Made by a program: the position numbers and the translations under genes
DNA from: Tigriopus japonicus
Lineage: Eukaryota; Arthropoda; Copepoda; Harpacticoida; Harpacticidae
Length of the DNA stretch: 64,000 nucleotides
Assembly (NCBI GenBank): GCA_010645155.1
Contig: CM021318.1
Location: 10,037,154-10,101,153 of the forward strand
Direction: 5' to 3'
The notes under the pieces: model-generated
The model's database searches: none
What the model was told of the DNA's origin: nothing
The model's input: only the letters and a program-made list of their open reading frames with translations
Shown: one piece after another, positions 43,455-54,713 of the stretch
Position numbering within the stretch: the stretch's first letter is position 1
Layout of the letters: the number at the start of each line of letters is the position of its first letter

Positions 43455-46100
43455 GACGGAGAAGAATTTCATTAACCTCATGCAAAGAGCTCCGCCCATT
43501 TTGCCACATCCAAGTCATTTCAATTTTTGCGTACATTTAAAGAGTCTAGGTTCATGGAAATGATCAATATTTCACATTGACCACGGAACATTAAGAAATC
43601 CTTGGCTGGAGTTGGGTCAATAATGTGCAAAATTCACTTTCAGGGTGATTGAATAAAAAGAAGTTAAGCAAGCCGCCTTGCGCTACTCTAAAAGTAGGAC
43701 TTGTTAGTGATGCAAAAAAGTATTTCAATGAAGCATATTTGTTAAGTTAATCCCAGAGAATTTTATCAATATCAAAAGATGTGTCCCGTAAAGAGATGTG
43801 AAATAGTTTTTACTGCTTCTTTCTTGGAAGGTACAATTTTTACATATCTCATTTTTTGCACAATAAACTGAGACAATTTCCAGAGACCTAGACTCATTGA
43901 ATACACGCTGTAATTGAAATGACTTGAATTTGCCAAAACGGGCCGAGCAACTCAGCGCAGCCAACAGCCCTGTTTTGTTAGCAATAGAACTAAAGCATCA
44001 TTCTCTCTATATATGTAACTATATTTTTATATTAATGAACAGATCGTTGACCTTGTTCGTTATGTTGCAAGTAATGTTTTTGTGCGAGTTTTCCGCGTAA
44101 TCCAGTTAAGTTGTTCAAGAATCCTAAAATTATAAATAGTTGTTCGAAAGTTCTTTGGTCCCAAGTTTGTTTCATCCGACGTATTTTGACATGTTTTACC
44201 CGTTTTAATACCCGCTAGCGGTATGATTTAAAACGCTCACTTTAGCAACCTTTGTGCATGTCCCATTGGTTTGGAAGGGACTTCTCCAATATTCGCTGTT
44301 TTGCCAGAATTAAACAGATATTTTGTCTTAGTCATATTTGCGACCAACCTGAAGAGGCAATGAAGCTTAGAACGGTGACGGAGTAACAATGAATAAATTA
44401 CTTCAGATAGACCCATAAAGTCGTCTCAATGTATGGCCTAAATCAAACCTTGCAATCTAACCGAGAGGGCTTTGCTCCATATGCAATTAAAAAGAATAGA
44501 CAGGTTAAACTGAGAGCTCCATATTTTTCAACCATGCACAAAAAAAAAACTTCCCATCCGACACTCAAGAATCCGTTTTGGTTTCTGGAGTCAAAAATTT
44601 TGCTAGCAATTGAGTAGTGTGTTCTAAAGAAATTATTAAAATCTGTTGAAAAAAGCGGAGACCAATTTTTTTTAATAAAGGAAGCGAAATTCCCTTTCAG
44701 TCTTCAAAGCCACTAATGTTAAATTTTGGCATCTTATCTACCTTCCCTAGACATTTTGAGTTGATCAATGGTTTTTGGGCTTATTGAATTATAATCAGGT
44801 TTTTTTGGCATCGTTTTCGAGCACGAACTCTATTTTCTCCTTCTAAATTCTAAAATAAAATTTTAAAACTGTGATTTCAAATCATCACAAACATATTTTT
44901 GGAGTTTCACTTGTAAGGAAAATTAGAGACATTTTTGCCTCTAGTTTTCCAATATTATATGTGGGATATTTTCTATTCGCGTCAAGGGATTGTAAGTATC
45001 GTGGGGTAGGATTTTCAGCATCAGTATCTAACATTACATTCAGTTTTTATTTTAAAAAAGAATCGCCTTTTCGCAACTTCCAGATTGTTGCCTTCAAGGC
45101 AACATCTTGATGATTTCCTAAGAGTCAGAGCCTCCAAATTGAGAGCCTAGAACATAGATGGTACTTGAAATTACACGTTCCATTTAAAAGGATACAAGTT
45201 CAAATGAAATTATTTCTTAATGGAACAATTTCAATTTTTTTTAACAACCGTTGATATCTTTGATGAAAGATTTATTCTAGAAATAAATACAACAATTATT
45301 ATTATTTAGCTATATTAGATATATATTGAACAATCTGAAGATGTGTCTGCTTTTCTGGTGCTGATTAATAACCCCAAGACATTGTTGGAACTCGTGTCAT
45401 TTGTCACTTATCCCACTCCAAAGGAGATAACCAACTTCAATGATTGTGCATATGAAAAAGAACAATATAATTTACCAAATTGTGAAGAATTGACGTTCAA
45501 CGACTATCAAAATACAAGTATCCTATAAGTATAATCTCGCCAACGTAATAGGAACAAATTCCAAGCACTGAGCTAAAACGCTTTTGTTTCAAATAAGTTT
45601 TGGAAACACTCTACAAAGAGAAATCTGAAAGGGCGACAGTGTACGTCATAGAGCATAAATCATATGGATATTCTTTCTTTAGGCCACTGGTGCCACTGGT
45701 TTGCAAGAAAAAAATAACCTTTGAAAATTTATTTCATCTTGAAATTAAAAAAAAACTTTGAATGTAAACCATCTTAAGCAAATCTTTGTATTCATTTCAA
45801 CATATAAGCTTAGCAATATATTTTCACGACCACAGTTGACGTATCAGAACAATCATAACGGGATCAGATTCGCAATTTCACTTTACCCGTCCATCAGTTT
45901 ATAAATTTTACCCTACATTGTCAATCAATTGAATTTGAAAAAAGCAATAAACGATGAAAATTCTACTTTGCTTTTGATTTAGCACAACCACAAGGCAGTT
46001 CCTCAAAAGAATTCAATTCAATTGCGTGAGATGACAGTACAAGCCTTTTTCTACCGAGCAATAGCATTCCAAATAATGATGGAACATAATAGTTAGGTTC
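43455..46100. other. Intergenic stretch before RBM45
   Basis: It is AT-rich with no gene recognised. A 61-codon ATG-type frame at 45343-45528 (PTPKEITNFND...) might be an exon but has no motif or clear splice context. A CT/AT microsatellite-like run lies near 44004-44030. Confidence 0.4.
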
Positions 46101-46282
46101 TATTAAGCGACATTTTGTCTTTTAAAGTTTAGTTGTCTGGCATTTCATTCCGTTCCATTGTTTTCAACATCTGCGAAACGAGGAAAGTGCATGTGTCACA
46201 CTTTCGTTGTGTTGAAGCCTGCCTGGATCTCTCTTCTTATTCTTTCATCCATCAAGCTTGGAGTCCGTATGGATGGATGAAC

Positions 46283-46555
46283 GTAAGTAGCCCGGATTCG
46301 ATCACCAAAGCCGTGAGCGGGCCTACTTCATGGTCGGTGTGGACCCCAAGGATTGTTAATTCTGTCCCTTTGTCCTCTTGAGAGCTTGATGTGAAAGGGT
46401 AAGTAAGTAATCCAAGGATTTCTTTCGGGATGGTCGGGCCAATCTGATTTTTGGAAACAGTTAGTGTAGGATAATTGATCAATTGGATGAATTAAAGATT
46501 GATGCGTCGTTATCGTTTAATATTGCATTCATTCATTCATTCATTCATCTCACAG
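46283..46555 (+). other. Probable 5' UTR intron of RBM45
   Basis: A donor GAAC|GTAAGT at 46283 and an acceptor catctcacag ending at 46555 bracket an interval whose pyrimidine tract is an (ATTC)n microsatellite (about 46527-46549). It lies directly upstream of the RBM45 start exon. Confidence 0.5.
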
Positions 46556-46682
46556 CTGGACCAGAAATCCCCACGACGGCAAGAACGACGACCACGATTA
46601 GCGACGAGTTGACGAGCTACTACGAACGATATCTACAAACACCCTTTAAAAGACAATTCTGGGAGCGCTCGACATCGTCGAC

Positions 46683-48479
46683 ATGAGCCACCCAGCCAAT
46701 ACTTATTCTGACAAACCGCGACGGACTCATAACAACAACAATAATAACCATCATCACAGTCATCATCATCATCATCACAATCACAATTCTAGTCCCACAT
46801 ATCATGACATGGGGGGCAAAGGGGGCGAGAATCCGGGTGGATCTTCCGAAGGCGGTGGAGGCCGCCATAGTTCGGCCTCGGGGGCCAAATACGATGACCC
46901 GCCCAACTCGAGGCTGTTCATCGTGTGCGGGAAAAACATCAGTGAGGAGCAATTTCGAGATGCCTTTGGCGTGTTTGGCACCATTCAAGAGATCTGGGTC
47001 TTGAAGGATCGAGTCACGGGCGAGCCCAAAGGTGTGACTTACATCAAATTTGCTCGGACTTCCGAAGCCGCTTTGGCCATGGAGGAGATGAATGGCCGTT
47101 GCATTGAAGGCAGTCCTCGACCTTTGAAAGTGCTGATCGCCCATTCACGCGATCAGGGATCTCGTCGGGAAATGAATGAAGAGGAACGCTTAGTCCGATT
47201 GTTTGTGGTGGTTCCCAAGCATTTGAATGAGGAAAACCTCCGGGAAGAGTTCTCGCCCTTTGGCGATTTGGACTACGTGTCCATCGTCAAAGATCGCTCC
47301 ACGAAAGAGAGCAAAGGATTTGGTTACATCAAGTATCATCGAATGTCGCACGCGGCCAAGGCCTTTGAAGAATGCGACCGCATGTTCAAGCCGGTGTTTG
47401 CCGAGCCCAAGCCCCAAAAGTCATCTTATCACGAAAGCTCTGGATCCAGTGGCGGAGATCGATTTGGAGGTCCAGGCTCGACCGCTTCGGGATCCACCAC
47501 CGCCTCCATGAGTGCCTCTTATGACATGTTGTCCTATATGGACACATCGCACACGAACCCGGATGGCGTTTGCCGACTCATGGTTAGTGCTTCGGCCTCG
47601 GTGAACCAAGACCAACTATGGCGATTGTTTGATATTGTCCCGGGCTTGGACTATTGCGAAAGGGGCCGTCAGTTTAGCCAATCCCGAAGCAGCCGCAGTT
47701 TTGTCGTAGTTTTTAACAATCCTCAGTCTGCCGTGTATGCCAAGGAGAAACTCCATGGGTTTGAATATCCCCCTGGCCAAAGGTTGTTGGTCCGATTTGA
47801 TGGCAACAGTGACAGCCACTCCACCGCTCCCAATTGTAATGCTTCGAGCGCAAGTGGGGGTCCCGCTCGAGCCAGTGGCACCAACTCGGGATTCTTTCCC
47901 TTCTCATCCTCAAACGGGTCCCCAACCATGCCTAAACCCGGTAAGAATGCGGCTCCTCAGTCTGCTCCCATTCTCCCCTTACCCGGAAAGGCCGCCAACA
48001 TGGCCACGGATTTAGCCCACTTGACCGAGACCATTGCCAATGCCACTGCGCTTTTGCAAGCCGCTGGCTATTCCGCCTCTAATCCCCAACACCCCGGGAC
48101 TAGTCCTCCGAATCTAAGTGGAGAAACCTACGACCCCTCCTATTGCTCGGTCAAGTTACCCGCTCCTCAGCCTTTAGCGGCCATAGAATCTCCGGTGGCT
48201 GAACGATTGTTTTTGGTCTGCACGCCAGTGCCACCCCAGCTGTATGCCCTGAAGGATGTGTTTGGCCGATTTGGCAATTTAATTGATATTTACATTCTCA
48301 ATGGGAAGACTTGCGGCTATGCCAAGTATGCCAAGAAAGAGTCTGCGGATAACGCCGTCGCTGCCCTCCATGGTCAAGAAATATGTGGGTCTCGACTGAA
48401 AGTGATGGCAGCTGATCCTCAAGACAAAACCGGAGACTCTGGACGAAAAAGACCGAAAATATCTGAAACCGACAACTGA
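46683..48479 (+). CDS. RBM45: RBM45 (Drb1) RNA-binding protein, single coding exon
   Basis: This 598-aa protein has four RNA-recognition motifs: about 77-153 (RLFIVCG as RNP2, KGVTYIKF as RNP1), 172-242 (RLFVVVP, KGFGYIKY), 297-373 (CRLMVSA, a divergent RNP1) and 508-577 (RLFLVCT, CGYAKYA). The order and spacing match RBM45, a nuclear RNA binder linked in vertebrates to splicing, m6A and neuronal stress. The N-terminus has an Asn/His-rich tract (residues 17-34) encoded by caa/cat runs. The C-terminus ends with a basic nuclear-localisation-like GRKRPKISE. The coding region is intronless here; the first ATG after the acceptor at 46555 is used. The codon use is GC-richer than the flanks, as expected for a conserved gene. 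Confidence 0.95.
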   Translation: MSHPANTYSDKPRRTHNNNNNNHHHSHHHHHHNHNSSPTYHDMGGKGGENPGGSSEGGGGRHSSASGAKYDDPPNSRLFIVCGKNISEEQFRDAFGVFGTIQEIWVLKDRVTGEPKGVTYIKFARTSEAALAMEEMNGRCIEGSPRPLKVLIAHSRDQGSRREMNEEERLVRLFVVVPKHLNEENLREEFSPFGDLDYVSIVKDRSTKESKGFGYIKYHRMSHAAKAFEECDRMFKPVFAEPKPQKSSYHESSGSSGGDRFGGPGSTASGSTTASMSASYDMLSYMDTSHTNPDGVCRLMVSASASVNQDQLWRLFDIVPGLDYCERGRQFSQSRSSRSFVVVFNNPQSAVYAKEKLHGFEYPPGQRLLVRFDGNSDSHSTAPNCNASSASGGPARASGTNSGFFPFSSSNGSPTMPKPGKNAAPQSAPILPLPGKAANMATDLAHLTETIANATALLQAAGYSASNPQHPGTSPPNLSGETYDPSYCSVKLPAPQPLAAIESPVAERLFLVCTPVPPQLYALKDVFGRFGNLIDIYILNGKTCGYAKYAKKESADNAVAALHGQEICGSRLKVMAADPQDKTGDSGRKRPKISETDN

Positions 48480-48716
48480 ATAGGCCTCTATTTCAATTGA
48501 TCACCGTATAAGTTATCCATGTCCAATTACTTATTTTTTGCGAACGGAAAGTCCGCCCCTTTTGATATTTTCGAATCCGTTGAACAGGTACAACAAAGTA
48601 GTTACGTTCACGCTTGTTTTTCATAAACCTTGAAATGACGGAAGAATTTCTCTTTGTCCCAACTCAATTCCATTTGTTCTGTTTAATGAAGAAATTGTGG
48701 CGTATGATGAAATAGG

Positions 48717-48722
48717 AATAAA
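48717..48722 (+). terminator. Polyadenylation signal AATAAA
   Basis: AATAAA lies about 240 bp after the RBM45 stop, followed by T-rich DNA. It is the best candidate for the RBM45 transcript end, well before the next gene at 49243. Confidence 0.55.
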
Positions 48723-49242
48723 TCATACCCTTGTTTTGAACATCCAACGATTTTAATGCTTGTAATGAAAACTCAACATTTAGGAAGTTCAAAATACAAG
48801 CGCTCCCTATCCCCCGTCATTTCGAATCGAAGTTTAAAGCAAGATTGAGCTCAATTAGGCTTAAGACCCGGTGTTAAAATCTCGTTAACCCTCTTTGATG
48901 GCCTCAAGATCATGAATCTCTTTCGGTTTTACACTTTAACAGACAGAATAACAGACCGATACGTAATAGGATCTTGCTCAAGCACTTTCAGGCACTGGCC
49001 AAGGTCATGCTTATACAAGTGTTAAACGGAAAGTTTGAGACAGGATTGAGGACACGAAAGTAGGATCCAAATGCCCCAAAATTCGATTTTGCACTCAAAT
49101 CTTCGATGTCTAATTCTCTACAAGTAGGGAATGGTATAGAAAAAAGAAAGCCCGAATTTCCCTCTTTGTCGAAGTGGTACGTGGTGCCAAAGAACCTCTA
49201 GATCTTCAAAGTTCTTGACTTGTGTTTTTTTACAGTCTAGTC
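48723..49242. other. Spacer between RBM45 and ENGASE
   Basis: No gene was recognised. A pyrimidine tract and acceptor (gtgtttttttacag, ending at 49235) just before the ENGASE ATG indicate an upstream non-coding exon for that gene, whose position is unknown. Confidence 0.45.
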
Positions 49243-51747
49243 ATGTCCGAAGCTGACATGGAAGTGAAACCTTTGCTCTCTTTTGAAGAGGTCAAGAGAT
49301 GGACTGCCCCCAAGCTTTCAAGAAGGAGACCGATTTCTTTGCTAACACCTTCACTCACGTACGTGCGTCTCGACTGTAGTAATGAGGAAAGCTCCGACTC
49401 TGGAAAGGAATTCGGAACTCGTATTTGCATCGAGAAAGGAGAGACGCCTCTCACTTTGCTATGCCACGATATGATGGGTGGATACCTAGATGACCGATAC
49501 ATTGACGGGACAGAGGTGTCCACCCCTCCCTATTATTTTGTTCATTGGTCAGGCATCGACATTTTTGTCTACTTTTCGCATAACTTCATCACCATTCCGC
49601 CGATCGGATGGGTCGAGTCCGCTCATAAAAATGGAGTGCAAGTCTTGGGCACGATCATTACGGAATGGGAATCGGGAGTGGGTCTTTGCGAGCAATTCCT
49701 CTCCTCAGATGACTCGATGGAACTTTTCGTGTCCAAGTGCGTGGAAATTTGCGAATATTATTCGTTTGAAGGATGGCTTGTCAACATCGAAAATGACCTG
49801 ACACTTGATCAAGTCGATCGTATGATTTTGTTCTTGACGAAACTCAGATGTGAAATGCGCAAACTTAATCCCAACTCCAAGGTGATTTGGTACGATAGCG
49901 TCACAAAGGATGGCAAGTTGAACTGGCAAAACGAGCTCAATGAGAACAATGCTCAATTCTTTGAAGCTTGTGATGGTATTTTTCTCAACTACACGTGGTC
50001 AGAAAAACACCTGGAAAACTCTCGAGCTTATCTCAATCAGGATCAGTCATCCTTCAGAGATTCGGACTCGGGTCATTGCGCACGTGACATCTTTGTCGGT
50101 ATTGACGTGTTCGGTAGAGGGTGCTTTGGTGGAGGGGGATTTAACACAAATCAGGCCTTAGAACAAGCCAGATCCAATCATCTGTCTGTGGCTATCTTCG
50201 CTCCTGGATGGACCTACGAGACCATTGATAAGACTTTAATATCATGTCAACGAGACTTGGAACAGTTGTTCATCCACAGAGAGTACCTTTTTTGGAAAAT
50301 GGTTGAGGCAAGCTTGTTTTTTCGAGGATTGAAGCTATCCAATGAGCCATATTCAGGTGAGTGGCAAGATATCTGGTGCTTTTCAATGGCAATAGCACTC
50401 ACAATTGATTGATTGAAAGGAATGAAAAAGTGGTATGTGTATATTTTTTTAGAACCACCTCAAAAGTCACTTGGAGATCCCTCGTTACTTTTCAAGACGT
50501 CTTTCAAAACCGGATGCAACATAATTCAAGATACTAACCAAGATGCTACTGCACAGACCAAATGGCTTTTAAATCTGTCTGATCAAAGCAGCCAATGTTC
50601 TTTCCTTGGCCTTCATTTGCCTCACCAGGGGTAATTTAATTTCAAACCGCTTTGTTGTCCAAGATGAACCAGAAATATTTCGAATGGTTGTCTTCTCTCA
50701 ATTTAGGGCATTTTCAGATATTTGAATCTAATTTCCACTGAACCTAATAATCATGTACAATCAGGCTTTTATATTTATTGAAATAGCCAAACCAAGACGT
50801 TCTCTGCTTTTGTCTTTTGAAGACTTGGAGAGTAACATCGATTAAATGAACAAAAAATATTTTCCAATGAACCTAATTAAAATGTATATCAAAAAAGTGA
50901 CTTAGTTAGGATGGAACTGAATAAGTTCATAACAAAAAAAAACAGGAACAGTATGTCATGTTGGCACAATTTCGCTGTTTTTTAAAGAATATGTTTGATA
51001 TCCTGATCAACTCACTATTCAAGGGTTGTACAGATCTGCCAACAGTAATTCGTTGGTAGATCAAATTTCGTAAAAATATTAATTGTTTAAATTATTTTAT
51101 TTATGATTTATTTTTGCAGGGAATCACATTCCTTGTAGCGGTGGTAGAAAATCCGTAACCAACCCCAAAAAAAAAAACAAGCCAAACCACGAATTTTTCC
51201 ACGGTACAGTCAGTGATTCCTAACCAGACTAAAACATCTTGGACAACAACATCCTACTTTTCTCTAAAGGATATTTGATCCAACAAGCATTCATGAGGAG
51301 GTAAAACTGCAATGCAATGAGCCCAATCCTACCGAGGTTTTTATCAGACCTTCAAGTGGAAAAGGATTAAGCATTTTGAGAAATTCATCCTGTTGCACCA
51401 TCGTCCAGTTACCATTACTAGTGGTTGATTTGACAGTGGTAAAAGGAGTTCAGCTCAATTTCATCTTCAATATCAAAAAAGCTTCTTTGTCATGTGAAAA
51501 CACTTCAACAGACGAGTTACTTGGCTTGAGATTGATACTCAGGATGGCAGGATCAGACCAAAGTGTTCGATTGACACCAACATCTGTTAGTTCCATCGAA
51601 TTTCCCTGTGATCTTAACTATAGCGTTTCCTATGGCGATATTTCTCATTTTGAGGAGATCAATTTGATTGGAATTGAAATTATAAAAGAACTCGTAAGTC
51701 TGGAAATCAGCAAACTTGAAATATACTACAAAACGTGCGACCAATAA
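49243..51747 (+). CDS. ENGASE: Cytosolic endo-beta-N-acetylglucosaminidase (GH85), three exons
   Basis: I infer exons 49243-50356, 50453-50630 and 51270-51747, with phases 1 and 2 and GT..AG borders; this gives 589 aa. The enzyme cleaves the chitobiose core of free or released N-glycans in the cytosol. GH85 signs: PYYFVHWSGIDIFVYFSH, PPIGWVESAHKNGVQVLGT, and the catalytic FEGWLVNIEN with N181 (oxazoline stabiliser) and E183 (acid/base). Then come VIWYDSVTKDGKLNWQNELN and the strand DIFVGIDVFGRGCFGGGGF. There is no signal peptide, as expected. Exon 3 is the divergent beta-sandwich tail. The product is shorter than the human protein (about 740 aa), mainly in the C-terminal part. Intron 2 holds a LINE 3' fragment. 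Confidence 0.93.
51030..51160 (+). pseudogene. LINE 3'-end fragment inside ENGASE intron 2
   Basis: The phrase cagatctgccaacagtaatt..ttggtagatcaaattt, then ggaatcacattccttgtagcgg, matches the complement of 20137-20250. It is the last codons and 3' UTR of the 20-kb LINE family, inserted in sense orientation to the gene. Confidence 0.75.
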
Positions 51748-53493
51748 TCCAATGCCTAATCCAAAATCTTATTTGTCCTTCGAGAATCCGGAAATTTATA
51801 GCTAAGAGGATTTGCTACTTCCCTTTTGTAATTGGTGCGGTGGTATTCCAGAACGGTGTCTATTTTTTAGGGTGTTCGCATCTTTAAGTCACGAAATCAT
51901 TGGGAGGAGAATTCCAAATCATTCAAGTGTTTTGTCTCCATCCATCCTAAGCATGACCAATCCCTGTCAATGGACTAAGAAGAGAACTCAACCGAGGAAA
52001 AGCTGCAGTAGTTTCCGTCAGAAATTGAGACAAAAATTGAGTGGGATGAAATAATTTTAAGGACTCCTTCAAAGAAGGACTTGGACTGTTGTCATGAAAT
52101 TAGAAATAATGATTTGAGTCAAACGGTAACGTTCTATTTTCTTTGAGCACGAACCGGGAAAACACTACGCGTCTCAATTTTCGATCCAATCAAATAACTG
52201 AGCCCAAAGTAATGTGCTCTTGAAGTTCAGTGAAGAGCACGTGCAAAATGGATGTGTTGGACCTCTTTTTGCAAGATCTGCTTTTTTGATTTCGTTTTAG
52301 CATACTTTTGCACAGCTTGTTCCTTCTATCATTGACCCTTCTAGATTATTAGATTTGGTACATATTTAAAAAAACTGTTTCAGTTACGACCATCTGAATC
52401 CCAGCTTTCTTGCAATCTTCTAAGGTTCAGTTAACCTCATAGATGTCAAAAATTAGAATAGGTTTTTCACTTTAGATGTTCATTTACTTAAAGTAAATGA
52501 CATGCAGCTCGTTTACAGTTCTTTTAAGCTCAGGTTTTCCTTTGTTTCACACTCATTGTTTTCGACATCAGAATGCAAAGACTTGAGATGAGAATGTCGT
52601 CTTTGCAAGGCGTATGTACATATCACTGGCCTTAGACAGTAACTAGATTTTCTTGACCTTTGAAGGTCCCTGTATCAACAGGGTGCTACAAATACGTAAA
52701 TGGAACACAGAAGTAAACGATATAAAAGTTGTGCAAGATTTCGTAGGAGTTCGTGCCTAATTTGCGTGTGTGTTTTTTGGAACAATTAGTCACCTTTAAA
52801 GACTGCTATTCTTACAGGGTAGATATTTCTTATCATAAGCCCTTAGCAAAATATTGTGTGTATTATTTATATGGAATTGTGTATCTCTGGTGTTTCAAAT
52901 TCATTCTATTATGGTGTTTCAATGAAATGAAATTCCGTGTTAAATAAAGAATTGAACCATTACCTTCGTTTTGATTTGCACACTATTTCGCAACCTATAA
53001 TGACGGATGAAAACTAGTGGCTTGTTGTTCCGTTTTCTTTTATGTACCCTGTAATGTGACCACACTCTGAGGATTATCCTCAACTTCTCAAACTCAATGA
53101 TTTCAGCGAAAGCGCTTTGTTTCTGACTCGTTAGACGTTCGATAGATTGTACTTAGAAACAAAAGGACAATTTGAGAACATTTTCCAATACCTGTGCATT
53201 TTCTAGTAAATTGAAATCAAAATTGAATTTCAAATGTCATGTTTGCATTCTCGACTACGTTAGCCAATTTCGTCGTAGTCTGATTTAGCCCAAGGATAGC
53301 TCTTCCCGTCTAGCCTTCGATTTTAAGGATGTTAAGAAACCGATCGTAAAGGGTTCAAGGCAAAGGTTTGAAATTTGATCCCAATGACATTGGAAATAGC
53401 TGAACAAGTAATTGAACAAGGGAATCGATGCAAAAACAACAAACCGCTAGGAGTGGACATGCCTCAATCTCTCAATGACCTAATTCGTGAAAC
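51748..53493. other. Region between ENGASE and muscleblind
   Basis: It contains ENGASE 3' UTR sequence of unknown length. AATAAA motifs occur near 52943. A frame at 51812-52054 has a basic C-terminus but no motif. No muscleblind 3' exon could be identified here, although one is expected on the minus strand. Confidence 0.4.
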
Positions 53494-53724
53494 TCACACG
53501 GAAAGTTTGAACGTCTTGGCGAAGCATTTCACACATTCCAGTAATCTTTGATTCTCGTGCTTAGCTTCACTTGAAATGCCAAACGTCAAGCCTATTTTTG
53601 TGTTTCTTTCGTGCAACTTCTGAAGATGTTTTATGAGGTCTGATGATGTGGTATTTGTTCCCGTTGGTTGTGCTTTTATGCGATGTTTTATGAATATGCA
53701 TTTAATCATGTCCAAGTTGTTCAA
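53494..53724 (-). pseudogene. BED-zinc-finger-like fragment of a hAT transposase
   Basis: The 76-codon minus-strand frame contains TGTNTTSSDLIKHLQKLHER, which matches the C-terminal half of a BED finger (NTS-L-HL-x4-H) as found at the start of hAT transposases and ZBED proteins. The upstream paired cysteines are not seen in a normal arrangement and there is no transposase core. It is probably a decayed autonomous-element fragment, the only trace of hAT coding capacity in the window. Confidence 0.5.
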
Positions 53725-54713
53725 GCGTTAAGTAAAGTTCCTATTACTATGCTGGAGTTAATGGGTAGCGTGTATTTAGGTTTGTTATTCTATATTTTTT
53801 ATCGAAGGTCACTGTCTTCAAGGGCTTGTCAACATAAGGAAGGAAATTCCTCAATAGGGTACAGTTCTAAAAAACCCACAAGGAAGAAGGTGGTTGTTAT
53901 ACTGTTTTTTGTTTTTGTTTTATCGTATTACATGGAATAATAAAGGTTGCTGTCCTGAACAAACCTGCGAGAATAACCTGATACAATACACATTGGTAGA
54001 ATCAATATATTTAGTTTCAGCTTTGCTGAATGTCTTTAAAATTGAAGGTGGGATGATGGATGATGGATGCTCTTGTCCTCTTGAACCTGTTTCAAATCTC
54101 CAGTACTGTGCCTTCGTACCCCGTTAGTGATACCTTGGAACAGTTGAGATTGTAGGTGGACCGGAATCTGAAAGAAAATAGCATTAACCCTCAGCTTTAT
54201 CTTTTCCTCTTAGATTGGATCCGTCATAAACAAGGAACGGTTCATTAACTTGTCATTGCTCCCCAAACTATGTCGGTAAAGAATTTTACACGGTTGGGAA
54301 AAATCGAATTTCAAGATTTCAAGACGTTCAAAGGTAGCATCTTAATAGAAAATGTTTCGCTTTTGACAATCTAAAGGCACTTTTCTTCAATCAAATGTAC
54401 TCTTGATCGTTCGATCCACAGTTTTCATCTTTATCATTTGAAAACAAAGGCGTGTGCTGTGTAATTCAAGCCACCGTGCATCGCTTTGCCTTGTTTGTCT
54501 GATATGATGTCAAAATGAACAAGTTGGAAACTAATGGACGCACCCTAGTGTACGACAATCATTAAGTCGGGAAACGAGAGTGTCCAACAATAAGTAAGTT
54601 TTCCAATTAATGTTTCAACTTGCCTTCAATCACCAAATGATGGTAAAATGCAATACTTGTGCAAAAAATACCCCTACGGCCAACTATAAACTGAATCGGG
54701 TGGAGTTACTTAC
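53725..54713. other. 3' flank or intron of muscleblind
   Basis: No coding exon was recognised on either strand; the 53668-53940 plus-strand frame is hydrophobic and without motif. Muscleblind isoforms normally continue past the YVPV segment, so an unrecognised short exon may lie here or beyond. Confidence 0.35.

Noticed and set aside
46620..47144. 174-codon minus-strand ORF opposite RBM45
   Set aside because: It is an antisense shadow of the RRM1 coding region and its GC-rich codons, with no motif of its own.
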